A stretch of DNA of 64,000 nucleotides from an uncultured Prevotella sp. (lineage in GTDB: Bacteria > Bacteroidota > Bacteroidia > Bacteroidales > Bacteroidaceae), in assembly GCA_900554695.1 (NCBI GenBank), contig USHV01000010.1:1-64000 (forward strand), read 5' to 3'. Below are positions 18,400-27,366 of the stretch, one piece after another (position 1 is the stretch's first letter; each line of letters opens with the position of its first letter). The translations under genes were made by a program, and so were the position numbers. Under the pieces are notes generated by a model that saw only the letters and a program-made list of their open reading frames with translations, had not been told where the DNA came from and searched no databases.

Positions 18400-20589
18400 A
18401 TGAACGAGGAAGCACAGCTGGCATGGCAGATTGTCGAGACCACCGACACAAGTCTTTTTCTCACCGGTAGGGCGGGGACGGGAAAGACTACCTTTTTGCG
18501 CAATCTGAAGGAGCGCACGTCTAAGTGTGCTGTCGTGGTTGCGCCCACCGGCATAGCCGCTCTCAATGCCGGCGGTGTGACGATGCACTCGTTCTTCCAA
18601 CTGCCTTTTGCCCCTTACGTGCCCGGAACTAAGTTCGGTTCACAGGGCTCACAGGTGCGTATGAGCCGTGAGAAGAAGAGAGTGATATGCTCCATCGACC
18701 TGCTCGTGATAGACGAGATAAGCATGGTGCGTGCCGATGTGCTCGATTCGGTTGATTACGTGTTGCGGTTCTGCCGTCACAGCAACAAACCGTTCGGTGG
18801 CGTGCAGCTGCTCATGATAGGCGACCTCGGTCAGTTGGCGCCTGTCGTGAAGGACGAAGAGTGGCAGATTCTGCGTCAGTATTATCCCACGCCATACTTT
18901 TTCAGCAGCAGCGCTTTGGCACGTATGAGTTATGCTGTGGTTGAGTTGAATAAGGTATATAGACAGGCCGACCCGAAGTTTGTGGATCTGCTCAACCGTG
19001 TGCGCGACAATATGGCCGACCAGAGCGTGCTCGACGTGCTGAACAGCCGTTATATACCCGACTTCGATGCCGACCGTGTGAAGGGCTGTATACGTCTCAC
19101 CACCCACAACGCCCAGGCCCAGCGGGTCAACACCGCGAAGCTCGACGCGCTGCCGGGAAAGGCTTACACTTATGTGGCGGAGATAGAAGGTCATTTCCCC
19201 GACTATATGTATCCTGCCGACGAACGGCTTACGCTGAAGAAGGATGCGCAGGTGATGTTCGTGAAAAACGACTCGTCGCCGGAGAAACGATATTATAACG
19301 GTATGATAGGTACGGTGTGCTCGATAGGTAGCCGCGGTTTTACGGTCAGACCGAAGGACGGTGGCGACGAGATTGATGTGGAGCCGGAGACATGGGAAAA
19401 CACGCGGTATGAGCTGAACGAGGAGTCGAAGGAGATAACCGAGGTGGTGGATGGCGAGTTCCGTCAGTTCCCCGTTAAGACGGCGTGGGCAATCACCATA
19501 CACAAAAGTCAAGGTCTGACGTTTGACCATGCGGTGATAGACGCGTCGATGTCGTTCGCCCACGGACAGACATACGTGGCGCTCAGCCGGTGCCGTACGC
19601 TCGAAGGACTGGTTCTAAGCGCACCGCTCACACGTTCGGCAATAATACGGGACGAGGCTGTGGACGGATATGTCAGCGACGCGCGCCGACACATACCCGA
19701 CAGCAACGCGCTGCACGAGATGCAACGCAGATACTATGTGGCGCTGCTCACCGATCTGTTCGATTTCTCAAACATCATAGAACCGTTCTACTCAATGATG
19801 CGTATAATGACCGAACACCTGTCTCGCCGCTATTCGCGCACAGCCACAGAGTTCAAGGCCCGCAGTGCTCGGCTCGTGTCGGATGTGTCGGTCGTGGCCG
19901 ACAAGTTCCATCAGCAGTATGGCCGTATGGTGATGACCTCCGACGATTATGCCACAGACGAGGCGTTGGCAGACAGGATAAACAAGGGCGCATCGTATTT
20001 TCTGAAGCAGCTGTCAGATGTCGATATCTTTGTGAAGAAACTCGATATATCCACAGACAACAAGGAGCTGGCACGGCGTGTGGATGAATGCCTGTCGAAC
20101 ATCAAAACGTTGTTGGCGGAGAAATGTCATCTGTTGGGCTTCGTGATAGACAATGGGTTCGACGCCAACAAGTACATGCGTGAGAAGACAAAGATTCTGG
20201 TGGATGGCGTTGACGGCGACGAGCGCAAGGGCAGCGCGACTCAGTCACGAAAGGGCAGACGCCGCAAGACACAGACCATGGCAAAGGACAGTGATACGAA
20301 AACTTCAGACAGCTCATCCTCTACATCTGCGACAAGCACACCGCCCCGCCGTAAGGGCAACGAGAAAGTGCTCGAAAAGCTCATGACATGGCGCAGGGGA
20401 AAGGCCCTGCAAGCTAAGATTCCGGCTTACTGCATAATGAAGACGGAGTCGCTCGAGGCCATTGCCGATACCATGCCTAAGTCGTCCGACGAACTGATGA
20501 GGCTGCCATCGATAGGTCAGAAACGGGTGGAGAAATATGGAAAGGAGATAATGGAGATTGTGGATTCGCTGCGAAGTGCGGAAAACTGA
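18400..20589 (+). CDS. Pif1/RecD-like DNA helicase with C-terminal HRDC domain
   Basis: A 729-residue SF1 helicase. Walker A is GRAGTGKTT (23-31), followed by APTGIAALNAGG and MHSFFQLP typical of Pif1-like enzymes. Walker B is LLVIDEISMVRAD near residue 104. The C-terminal helicase motif reads WAITIHKSQGLTFDHAV and YVALSRCRTLEGL. A basic, Ser/Thr-rich linker (about 610-655) leads to an HRDC-like helical domain (about 660-727) with LMRLPSIGQKRVEKYG, normally a nucleic-acid-binding module of RecQ. The combination suggests a role in replication-fork or G4/R-loop processing. The start is the ATG at 18400. Confidence 0.88.
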   Translation: MNEEAQLAWQIVETTDTSLFLTGRAGTGKTTFLRNLKERTSKCAVVVAPTGIAALNAGGVTMHSFFQLPFAPYVPGTKFGSQGSQVRMSREKKRVICSIDLLVIDEISMVRADVLDSVDYVLRFCRHSNKPFGGVQLLMIGDLGQLAPVVKDEEWQILRQYYPTPYFFSSSALARMSYAVVELNKVYRQADPKFVDLLNRVRDNMADQSVLDVLNSRYIPDFDADRVKGCIRLTTHNAQAQRVNTAKLDALPGKAYTYVAEIEGHFPDYMYPADERLTLKKDAQVMFVKNDSSPEKRYYNGMIGTVCSIGSRGFTVRPKDGGDEIDVEPETWENTRYELNEESKEITEVVDGEFRQFPVKTAWAITIHKSQGLTFDHAVIDASMSFAHGQTYVALSRCRTLEGLVLSAPLTRSAIIRDEAVDGYVSDARRHIPDSNALHEMQRRYYVALLTDLFDFSNIIEPFYSMMRIMTEHLSRRYSRTATEFKARSARLVSDVSVVADKFHQQYGRMVMTSDDYATDEALADRINKGASYFLKQLSDVDIFVKKLDISTDNKELARRVDECLSNIKTLLAEKCHLLGFVIDNGFDANKYMREKTKILVDGVDGDERKGSATQSRKGRRRKTQTMAKDSDTKTSDSSSSTSATSTPPRRKGNEKVLEKLMTWRRGKALQAKIPAYCIMKTESLEAIADTMPKSSDELMRLPSIGQKRVEKYGKEIMEIVDSLRSAEN

Positions 20590-20868
20590 AACTCTGTTTA
20601 CAATGAAAAATAAAATGTGTGTCTGATGGTGTATGATTTCCCATTAACTTATTTATGTCGTTAGGATATGTGCATATGAAAAAAGCACATAAGCATAATC
20701 TTGCGTATCTCAATCAATACATAATTCTTCGATGTTGTCCTAAACAGTCTTCATTCCATGGAACGTATGATTCTGTGTTTTTATTCAGACTGAATCTCAT
20801 TGTAAGCATAGATATTCAGGCGTTCAGGGACATTAGCATTATGTTGTGATTATTTACAGAACGGATAT

Positions 20869-20904
20869 AAAAATAAGAGGCAAATCATTTGATTCACCTC
20901 TTTT
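20869..20904 (-). terminator. Terminator after tRNA-Arg
   Basis: On the minus strand AAGAGG pairs with CCTCTT, with a further AATCA/TGATT pairing inside, followed by ATTTTT. It lies 9 bases from the tRNA 3' end. Confidence 0.6.
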
Positions 20905-20912
20905 CTGTTATG

Positions 20913-20986
20913 TGATCCCGTTGGGATTCAAACCCAAGACCTTCAGAACCGGAATCTGACGCTCTATTCAGCTAAGCTACGGGACC
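20913..20986 (-). tRNA. tRNA-Arg (anticodon CCG)
   Basis: A complete 74-base cloverleaf on the minus strand. The acceptor is GGTCCCG/CGGGATC with discriminator A. The D arm is GCTT...GAGC, the anticodon stem TCAGA/TCTGA with loop TTCCGGT (anticodon CCG), the variable loop AGGTC and the T arm TTGGG-TTTGAAT-CCCAA. The CCA end is not encoded. It reads the CGG arginine codon. Confidence 0.95.
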
Positions 20987-21264
20987 TCCTTTTTTGATGG
21001 CTGCAAATTTATATAAAAAAAATGATACGCACAAATAATACCCTGTTTTTGTTGGACGATGGCAGGGCTGTTGGAAGAGGGTGGATGAGGCTTATTGCGT
21101 GTGTCTCAAACACATAGCTGTAGGATGATGAGGCCGGTGCCGGATGAATGATGTGAAATGATGCCCTTGTCATGATGTGATAAATTGATTATATTTCAGA
21201 CATGATGTGACTTTTTGTAAATTATTTTCCGCTATTTTCTTTCTATTATTCAATTATTATTGAT

Positions 21265-21272
21265 TATATTTG
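21265..21272 (+). promoter_or_regulatory. -7 box for asnA
   Basis: TATATTTG lies 28 bases before the asnA start at 21301. Confidence 0.5.
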
Positions 21273-21300
21273 CAGCCATTAACGTTAAAAATGAAAATCT

Positions 21301-22338
21301 ATGAGCAAATTGATAAAACCAAAAGGATATAAGGCTCTGCTTGACATGAAACGCACTGAGCAAGGTATTAAACTGATAAAAGACTTCTTTCAGGAGAACC
21401 TTGCGACCGAATTGCGCCTTAGCCGTGTTACTGCGCCGCTGTTTGTCTTGAAGGGTCTCGGAATAAACGACGACTTGAACGGGGTGGAACGTCCCGTGAC
21501 TTTCCATATAAAGGACCTGAACGAGGCTGAGGCCGAGGTTGTGCACTCGCTGGCTAAGTGGAAACGACTGACTCTGGCGGAGTATAAGGTGCAGCCGGGA
21601 TACGGCGTTTATACGGATATGAACGCCATACGCGCCGACGAAGAGCTGGACAATCTTCATTCGCTGTATGTGGATCAGTGGGACTGGGAGGCTGTAATAA
21701 CTCCTGAGCAGCGCAATATCGACTATCTGAAGAATGTGGTGGAGCGTATCTATTCGGCCATCTGCCGCACGGAATATCTCACGTGTGAGACCTATCAGGA
21801 ACTGAAACCGTTCTTGCCTGAGAAGATTCATTTCATACACAGTGAGGATCTGCTCGAGATGTATCCCGGACTTTCGCCGAAGGAACGCGAGAACGAGATA
21901 TGCCGTAAATACGGTGCTGTGTTCTTGATAGGTATCGGTGGAAAGCTCGCCGACGGCAAGAAGCACGACGGACGTGCGCCCGACTACGACGACTGGTCAA
22001 CCCCTACCGACGACAAGAGGACCGGACTGAACGGCGACATACTGATATGGTATCCGGTGCTTGACCGTTCGTTCGAGTTGTCGTCCATGGGAATAAGAGT
22101 AGATAAGGAGGCCTTGCTGCGCCAGCTTGCCCTTGAAGGAAAGGAAGAAAGGAAGCAGCTGTACTTCCACCGTCAGCTGCTCGACGGAAAACTGCCGCTG
22201 AGCATAGGTGGTGGTATAGGACAGAGCCGACTGTGCATGCTGATGCTTCACAAGGCACACATAGGCGAGATACAGGCGAGCATCTGGCCGGAAGAGATGA
22301 GACGTGAGTGTCTTGAGGCCGGCATGCCACTCATATAA
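21301..22338 (+). CDS. asnA: Aspartate-ammonia ligase AsnA
   Basis: A 345-residue cytosolic asparagine synthetase of the ammonia-using type, related to class II aminoacyl-tRNA synthetases. It makes asparagine from aspartate, ammonia and ATP. Recognisable parts are the N-terminal RLSRVTAPLFVLKGLGINDDLNG, the substrate region VHSLAKWKR, YVDQWDWE, and the C-terminal class II motif 3 region SIGGGIGQSRLCML. It is transcribed alone and converges with dnaX across a shared terminator. Confidence 0.96.
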   Translation: MSKLIKPKGYKALLDMKRTEQGIKLIKDFFQENLATELRLSRVTAPLFVLKGLGINDDLNGVERPVTFHIKDLNEAEAEVVHSLAKWKRLTLAEYKVQPGYGVYTDMNAIRADEELDNLHSLYVDQWDWEAVITPEQRNIDYLKNVVERIYSAICRTEYLTCETYQELKPFLPEKIHFIHSEDLLEMYPGLSPKERENEICRKYGAVFLIGIGGKLADGKKHDGRAPDYDDWSTPTDDKRTGLNGDILIWYPVLDRSFELSSMGIRVDKEALLRQLALEGKEERKQLYFHRQLLDGKLPLSIGGGIGQSRLCMLMLHKAHIGEIQASIWPEEMRRECLEAGMPLI

Positions 22339-22562
22339 ACACAAATAGGTCATTAGACCGCATGCGGTTATAATATTATGCATTCATGCTTTCAGCCGTC
22401 TTTTTGTTCGATTTTTCTTGACATGGCCCACTATGTCTGCAAAAAATCCAACGAAAATGCGCTCAATATAAAGCAAAAATACAGACTTAATTCTAATGAC
22501 CGATTCGGGATGAAGTAACGATATGCGCCGGACACGATGGGTCCGGCGTGTGTATGATACGA

Positions 22563-22610
22563 AAAAGACAGCAGAACCACGTGTATGAAACATCGGATCT
22601 GCTGTCTTTT
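22563..22610. terminator. Bidirectional terminator between asnA and dnaX
   Basis: A 13-bp stem AAAAGACAGCAGA with its complement TCTGCTGTCTTTT. A/T runs on both sides serve both convergent genes. Confidence 0.8.
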
Positions 22611-22627
22611 ATTGTGTGAAAGACGTG

Positions 22628-24397
22628 TCAGGCAAGCTCCAGATTGAGCATGTCACACATCTTCTCGATTATAGGATTCTTCTTTTTCATTTCTTCAAAC
22701 AACTCCTCACGCGTGAGTATCGGACCTATATCCTCGGCTTTGGCCAGTTTGAACTCTATGTGTATGTTGCCGTTGTGCAGAGCCTGGGCAAGTGTGGCGC
22801 GTATTCGTCCGCTTATCTCGTTCACCTGGTCGAGCAGGTTCTGGTTGTCAACAGTCAGCTCGATGTTTGGAACCTGAGTGATGCGCGGTGTCATGTTGCG
22901 CATTCGTGAGGCAAGTCCAACCATCTTTGGAGGCATGCGGTTGCACATCGAGAGCCACTGCAGTTCGAGAAATTCCTGGTTGAAGGTCTCGTTCTCGTCC
23001 TTGTTTGTTATCTCCGGTTCCTTCACGGCCTTTTTCTCGCTCTCCGCCTTCTTTATTCCGGCGAAGGTGAATCCGATGTTGTTCAGTTTCAGTTTTTTCG
23101 GTGCCGGACGTGGATTTTCCGCCGTTCCGGGCGTAGGCTCACTTGCTGTGTCGGCAGCGTCGGCGGTTCTTTCGTTCTTATAGCTGAGCTTCTTCCCGGC
23201 CACGGCCACCTGCTGAGCCGCTTTAGGTCGGGACATGACAATCTTCTTAAACAGGGATTTCAGTCGTTTGGGGCTACGCCCCGCGCCCGGAGTGTCGTCG
23301 TCGGGCTGTGTTATCTGCGCCACCTGTATGAGCGTCAGCTCCACGAGCAGCCGCTTGTTGCTGCTCTGACGGTAGTTGATGTCGCACTCGTTCATTATCT
23401 TCAGCGCCTTATAAAGGAACTTGACCGGACATTTTGCGGCCTGTTCTATGTATTTCTGACGCTGTTTCTCGCTCACCTCGAGCAGCGGAACGGTCTGCGG
23501 ATCCTTTGCCATGAGCACATTGCGGACGTGCGATGCAAGACCCGTTATGAGGTTTCCGCCGTCGAACCCCTTTGCTATTATTGAGTTGAGCAGGAGCATG
23601 ATGTCCGTCACCTTGTTCTCGAAAGCGAGGTCGATGATGCGGAAATAATTGTCGGAGTCGAGCTCGTTGAGGTCCTCGATGAGTTTCTCATACGTTATGT
23701 TGCCCTGGCTGTAGCTTGCTGCCTGGTCGAATATGGACAGTGCGTCGCGCATACCGCCGTCCGCTTTCTCGGCTATTAGCGCGAGAGCCTCCTCCTCGTA
23801 TGCTATGCCTTCCTTCTCGGCGACCATCTTCAGGTGGTTTATCGTGTCCTGTACGGTCATACGCTCAAAGTCGTATATCTGACAACGTGAGATGATGGTG
23901 GGCAGAATCTTATGCTTCTCGGTCGTGGCAAGAATGAAGATCACGTGTGCCGGCGGCTCCTCGAGAGTCTTCAGAAACGCGTTGAAGGCTGCTGTGGAAA
24001 GCATGTGCACCTCGTCGATGATGAACACCTTGTAGCGTCCCACCTGCGGCGGAATGCGTGTCTGCTCCATGAGCGACTTGATGTTCTCAACAGAGTTGTT
24101 GCTCGCGGCGTCGAGTTCGAAGATGTTGTATGACCTCTGTTCGTTGAAGGCGCGGCAACTCTCGCACTCGTTGCATGCCTCTCCGTCGGGTGTAGGGTGC
24201 ATACAGTTTATTGCCTTGGCAAATATTCGGGCGCACGTAGTCTTGCCTACGCCTCTCGGTCCGCAAAACAGATAGGCGTGTGCAAGCTTTCCGCTCTTGA
24301 CCGCGTTCTTCAAGGTTGTGGTGAGAGCAGTCTGTCCCACGACAGAATCGAACGTGGCCGGCCTGTATTTTCTTGCCGAAACGATATATTCTTCCAT
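22628..24397 (-). CDS. dnaX: DNA polymerase III subunit gamma/tau
   Basis: A 589-residue clamp-loader ATPase of the replisome. Walker A is GPRGVGKT (46-53). The zinc site has Cys65, Cys75, Cys78 and Cys81. Walker B is IIDEVHML, with TTEKHKILPTIISRCQ as the sensor region. The AAA+ core and lid end near residue 370. A basic, Ala/Pro/Lys-rich linker follows, then a tau-like C-terminal region (about 450-589) for contacts with the polymerase. It has two tandem promoters (24465-24495 and 24551-24581). Confidence 0.96.
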   Translation of the reverse strand: MEEYIVSARKYRPATFDSVVGQTALTTTLKNAVKSGKLAHAYLFCGPRGVGKTTCARIFAKAINCMHPTPDGEACNECESCRAFNEQRSYNIFELDAASNNSVENIKSLMEQTRIPPQVGRYKVFIIDEVHMLSTAAFNAFLKTLEEPPAHVIFILATTEKHKILPTIISRCQIYDFERMTVQDTINHLKMVAEKEGIAYEEEALALIAEKADGGMRDALSIFDQAASYSQGNITYEKLIEDLNELDSDNYFRIIDLAFENKVTDIMLLLNSIIAKGFDGGNLITGLASHVRNVLMAKDPQTVPLLEVSEKQRQKYIEQAAKCPVKFLYKALKIMNECDINYRQSSNKRLLVELTLIQVAQITQPDDDTPGAGRSPKRLKSLFKKIVMSRPKAAQQVAVAGKKLSYKNERTADAADTASEPTPGTAENPRPAPKKLKLNNIGFTFAGIKKAESEKKAVKEPEITNKDENETFNQEFLELQWLSMCNRMPPKMVGLASRMRNMTPRITQVPNIELTVDNQNLLDQVNEISGRIRATLAQALHNGNIHIEFKLAKAEDIGPILTREELFEEMKKKNPIIEKMCDMLNLELA

Positions 24398-24464
24398 ACG
24401 GTTCGTGAAAATATTATGTTGGTTTATTAATGTCGGATTAAGACTTATTATTGATTATTTTATG

Positions 24465-24495
24465 CAAAGATAGTGAAAGGTGAGCGCAATAGCAA
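24465..24495 (-). promoter_or_regulatory. dnaX promoter P1
   Basis: TTG (24493-24495), 20 bases, then TATCTTTG (24465-24472) on the minus strand; 67 bases before the dnaX start. Confidence 0.75.
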
Positions 24496-24550
24496 ATGAA
24501 AAAACATTGTTTTTTAAATTTGATATTGCCGAACCGCATCCTGTCTTATG

Positions 24551-24581
24551 CAAAGATAGTGAAAGGTGAGCGCAATAGCAA
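24551..24581 (-). promoter_or_regulatory. dnaX promoter P2
   Basis: TTG (24579-24581), 20 bases, then TATCTTTG (24551-24558) on the minus strand. It has the same spacer sequence as P1, so it appears to be a duplicated promoter. Confidence 0.7.
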
Positions 24582-24659
24582 CTTGTCTTATCCCGAATCA
24601 GCGTTATCGCAGCGCAGCTGACGGTAAGTCCGTCATGGCCTATCCACACCATGATTTTC

Positions 24660-25060
24660 CGCTTGAGTTTTCTGTTCTACCCCAAAAAATAAGCGCGTAT
24701 TTGCAATCAGACTCTTCTTCGGGCGCAAATACGCGAAAAATAAGAGGCTTTTATAATATATTGAATATCAATAATTTATGCTCAAGTGCCATTTTGTCGT
24801 TTTGCAAAAAGCATCATTTCGCAATGCAATAAAGCCTATTTCAGGGGCTGAAAAGCATCATATCGCACCCCGAAATGGGCTTTTTCGGAATGCGAAATGG
24901 GCTTTATTAGAAAGCGAAACGAGCGATTTCGGACTATGTTATAGGGTATATCAAAAGGCGATACATACCGAAATGGCCTTCATAACGTCGGATTTAACAG
25001 TCCTTTACATCTCTTTCGCGAAAATATTTTGTCAAAATAAAATCAAGAAAATACATTGTC
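24660..25060 (-). repeat. Structured intergenic repeat, copy C (inverted)
   Basis: The only copy in minus orientation. Stem II pairs CCCCGAAATGGGC (24868-24880) with GCCTATTTCAGGGG (24834-24847). Stem IV has 11 pairs between 24694-24704 and 24725-24735. The GAGATGTAAAGG and TTTTGACAAAAT blocks are at the right end. Stem III is weaker here. It lies in the divergent region between dnaX and ftsB, outside both promoters. Confidence 0.87.
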
Positions 25061-25706
25061 ACGTCATCTGAGTTTTCTGTAAAAACAAAGATTCAAGGCG
25101 TGATGAAAAGCACGTAGAATATGCCGCTGACGTGCGGTGTTGATTCTCCGGTCGCGGCAACATCAATTCATCATTGTGTGGTGAAGAAGCGGATGACATT
25201 GATGATGCCGTTCTCTAACCCGATGCGTTTGAAGTTACACACCGTGCTGTCCATACAGATGAATGCACAGAAATGCGCTTCCCTCTTCTTAAATGTCCCG
25301 TACAGATTGTCGATGTTGTTGTTTGGAAAGCAGATGAGAGCTTATTTAAGAAAATATTCCGCCCAAGGTAATGATTTTATTTATACAATACAGTGCCAAT
25401 GACGATTTGTTTTATTTTTATTGAACACCAAGTTCAACCGAATCATCCGTCATGACAAGACACATAGTAATATGCTGTTAATCAGCGGTTTCAAATCTTT
25501 GCCGTGAACATGTGTCGCGTGATTAATGATTTTTCATTTGTTTCAAGCTGTTATTATATGATTATGGTCGCGTGTGCTGCGCAAAAAGCCATTCCCCGTG
25601 AAGCGATGGCCTGACATGGGGCATGCCGTGTGTATCGGGCATAACCATTTTATGCTAACTTATGTTTTTTTTACATCATAACACGCAAAAAATGATTTTT
25701 TTTAGT
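25061..25706. other. Intergenic stretch with a possible gene remnant
   Basis: On the minus strand, about 25190-25345 reads open without a start codon for roughly 50 residues, including NLYGTFKKREAHFCAF and FKRIGLENGIINVIRFF, with a stop just before it. This looks like a decayed coding fragment. I do not recognise the family. The rest up to the ftsB promoter shows nothing. Confidence 0.3.
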
Positions 25707-25714
25707 TAAGTTTG
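25707..25714 (+). promoter_or_regulatory. -7 box for ftsB-like gene
   Basis: TAAGTTTG lies 17 bases before the ATG at 25732, giving a leader of about a dozen bases. Confidence 0.5.
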
Positions 25715-25731
25715 CATCCAAATAATCATAG

Positions 25732-26067
25732 ATGAAACGTTTAGCACCAATAATCAATCTCATCGGGCACTACAAATATGTCATTACGATAGTAGTGGGA
25801 GTGTTGGTTGTGGGCTTTCTTGACGAAAATAGTTTCGTCAGGCGGGTCCAGCTCGAGTTGCAGGTGAGCGATATGGAAGCGGAAATAGAAAAATACCGCT
25901 CTATCTACGAGTCCGACTCAAGGCAACTGAGAGAGTTGAGGACCAACCCGCGCGCTTTTGAGAAGATAGCCCGCGAACGCTATTTCATGAAAGCCGACGA
26001 CGAGGATATTTATGTGCTGAGCGATGACCAGAAACCAGAAACAGAGAACGATGAAACAGTTGAGTAA
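25732..26067 (+). CDS. FtsB/DivIC-family septum formation initiator
   Basis: A 111-residue single-pass membrane protein. A short cytoplasmic N-terminus is followed by a membrane segment (about 14-31). A coiled coil (about 36-75) comes next, then the family-typical region NPRAFEKIARERYFMKADDEDIYVL. Such proteins bridge FtsQ and FtsL in the divisome. The following gene starts 17 bases inside this one, so the two are coupled. Confidence 0.85.
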   Translation: MKRLAPIINLIGHYKYVITIVVGVLVVGFLDENSFVRRVQLELQVSDMEAEIEKYRSIYESDSRQLRELRTNPRAFEKIARERYFMKADDEDIYVLSDDQKPETENDETVE

Positions 26068-26455
26068 GACTCAGAATATAATATTCCTCGTCGGAGGAGT
26101 ATTGATGGTGATCGGTGCCGGATGCTTCGCCTTTATGTGGCAACAGGAAATAATGTGCTGGATTTATCTCATAGGTGCGGTGATGTTTGCCACGATGCAG
26201 ATGATGCAGACCTACGAGGGCGACAGTATGACGGTGAAACGACTCAAGAAAATAATGACGACGGCAGACATATTCTTCGTCCTGGCCGGCATCCTCATGG
26301 TTGACAATGCATACAGATTCATGCAGCAGGTGTTCACTAACTATATAGTATATTTCCAGTATGTGTTCAACAAGTGGGTGCTGCTGCTTCTTATTGCCGC
26401 GATACTTGAGATATACACCATGCACCGCATATCATCAGAGTCGTCAAAAGAGTGA
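26051..26455 (+). CDS. Small four-helix membrane protein, function unknown
   Basis: A 134-residue inner-membrane protein with four predicted membrane segments (about 10-30, 34-52, 66-86 and 100-122) and a short polar tail. I start it at the ATG at 26051 (MKQLSKTQ), which overlaps the end of the ftsB-like gene. An upstream in-frame start would add nine polar residues. The hydrophobic pattern is clear, but I cannot name the family. Overlap with the divisome gene suggests coexpression, not necessarily a division role. Confidence 0.75.
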   Translation: MKQLSKTQNIIFLVGGVLMVIGAGCFAFMWQQEIMCWIYLIGAVMFATMQMMQTYEGDSMTVKRLKKIMTTADIFFVLAGILMVDNAYRFMQQVFTNYIVYFQYVFNKWVLLLLIAAILEIYTMHRISSESSKE

Positions 26456-26517
26456 CATACATGCTACAAAAAATTATAAAAGACGGCAGTTTTAAATTAA
26501 ATAGAGTAAAAAAAAGC

Positions 26518-26546
26518 TTGAACTTCAATAATACATATTATCTTTG
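26518..26546 (+). promoter_or_regulatory. Promoter for DUF4369 lipoprotein-pyrC operon
   Basis: TTG (26518-26520), 18 bases, then TATCTTTG (26539-26546); 28 bases before the ATG at 26575. Confidence 0.6.
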
Positions 26547-26574
26547 ATACCGCAGATGTTAAAAAGCTGATTCT

Positions 26575-27366
26575 ATGAACAAATTGATATCCTACGTTTT
26601 ATTTATCGTATTACTTTCTTCTTGTGCGAATACTTATAACATTCAGGGCACATCGAATGTCTCGACTCTGGACGGACGGATGCTCTATCTGAAGGTCTTG
26701 AACGACAACGAGTTCAAGAACATAGACTCTTGTGACGTCGTGCACGGACAGTTCAACTTCAGCGGAACGTTCGATTCGGTGTGCATGGCAAACATATTCA
26801 TGGATGACGAAAGCATATTGCCGCTCGTGCTCGAGGACGGAAACATAACAATAAAACTCAATACCACGCAGCAGACTGTCAGCGGAACACCGCTCAACGA
26901 CAAACTCTTCAAGTTCTTCAGCAAGTACAACCAGCTCAACAACCAGAAGGCTGAGCTGCTCCATACGCACGACAGGGCAATAATGGACGGAAAGAACATG
27001 GACGAGGTGAACGCCAAGCTTATGGTCGAGGCACAGAAACTCTCGGCTCAGGAGGATAATCTCATAACGACGTTCGTAACCGAGAACTTCAACAATGTGC
27101 TGGGTCCGGGCGTGTTTTTCATGGTTACCGCCGGCCAGCGCTATCCGGAACTGACACCGTGGATAGAGGATATCATGAGCAAGGCGACCGACAAGTTCAA
27201 GAACGACGCCTACGTGAAGGATTATTACCAAAAGGCTCAGGAGAATCAGGCAATAATGAACGGAATGAAGGATGTGCCGGAGACTGATCCGACTGCGTCT
27301 GAGGCTGTTGCTCCTGACGCCGCACCTACACCGAACGAACTGGCTAAACCGGTTAATGAAAAATGA
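26575..27366 (+). CDS. DUF4369-domain lipoprotein without thioredoxin domain
   Basis: A 263-residue exported lipoprotein. The signal peptide ends in a lipobox (VLLSSCAN, Cys17). A DUF4369-type beta domain (about 20-115) resembles the N-terminal half of the two thioredoxins at 749-3244. A charged helical region (about 120-225) follows. A Pro/Ala-rich tail ends the protein where the others carry WCGPC. So it keeps the ligand or partner domain but has no redox site. The stop overlaps the dihydroorotase start (ATGA at 27363). Confidence 0.8.
   Translation: MNKLISYVLFIVLLSSCANTYNIQGTSNVSTLDGRMLYLKVLNDNEFKNIDSCDVVHGQFNFSGTFDSVCMANIFMDDESILPLVLEDGNITIKLNTTQQTVSGTPLNDKLFKFFSKYNQLNNQKAELLHTHDRAIMDGKNMDEVNAKLMVEAQKLSAQEDNLITTFVTENFNNVLGPGVFFMVTAGQRYPELTPWIEDIMSKATDKFKNDAYVKDYYQKAQENQAIMNGMKDVPETDPTASEAVAPDAAPTPNELAKPVNEK

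Larger units (their letters stand above)
20590..21300. other. Intergenic region around tRNA-Arg
   Basis: Apart from the tRNA, its terminator and the asnA promoter, I see no gene. Frames here are short and without motifs. Confidence 0.5.
24461..24595 (-). repeat. Promoter-bearing short repeat, two units
   Basis: On the minus strand the segment holds two copies of GCTCACCTTTCACTATCTTTGCATAA separated by about 85 bases (written as GCTCACCTTTCAC plus TATCTTTGCATAA). Between them is the motif GATGCGGTTCGGCAAT. The same modules in the same order occur at 56085-56205 before another gene. Each unit contains a full TTTG-N20-TATCTTTG promoter. Confidence 0.75.

Noticed and set aside
24778..25071. A frame of about 97 residues in copy C that resembles a frame at 44734-45096 in copy D (shared words such as SGAEKHHIAPRNGLF).
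   Set aside because: The similarity follows from the DNA repeat. A second overlapping frame is just as similar between other copies, the frames are broken in A and B, and the base changes preserve stems, not codons.
25121..25402. A 93-codon plus-strand frame.
   Set aside because: No motif; the minus strand of the same interval looks more protein-like and is reported as a possible remnant.
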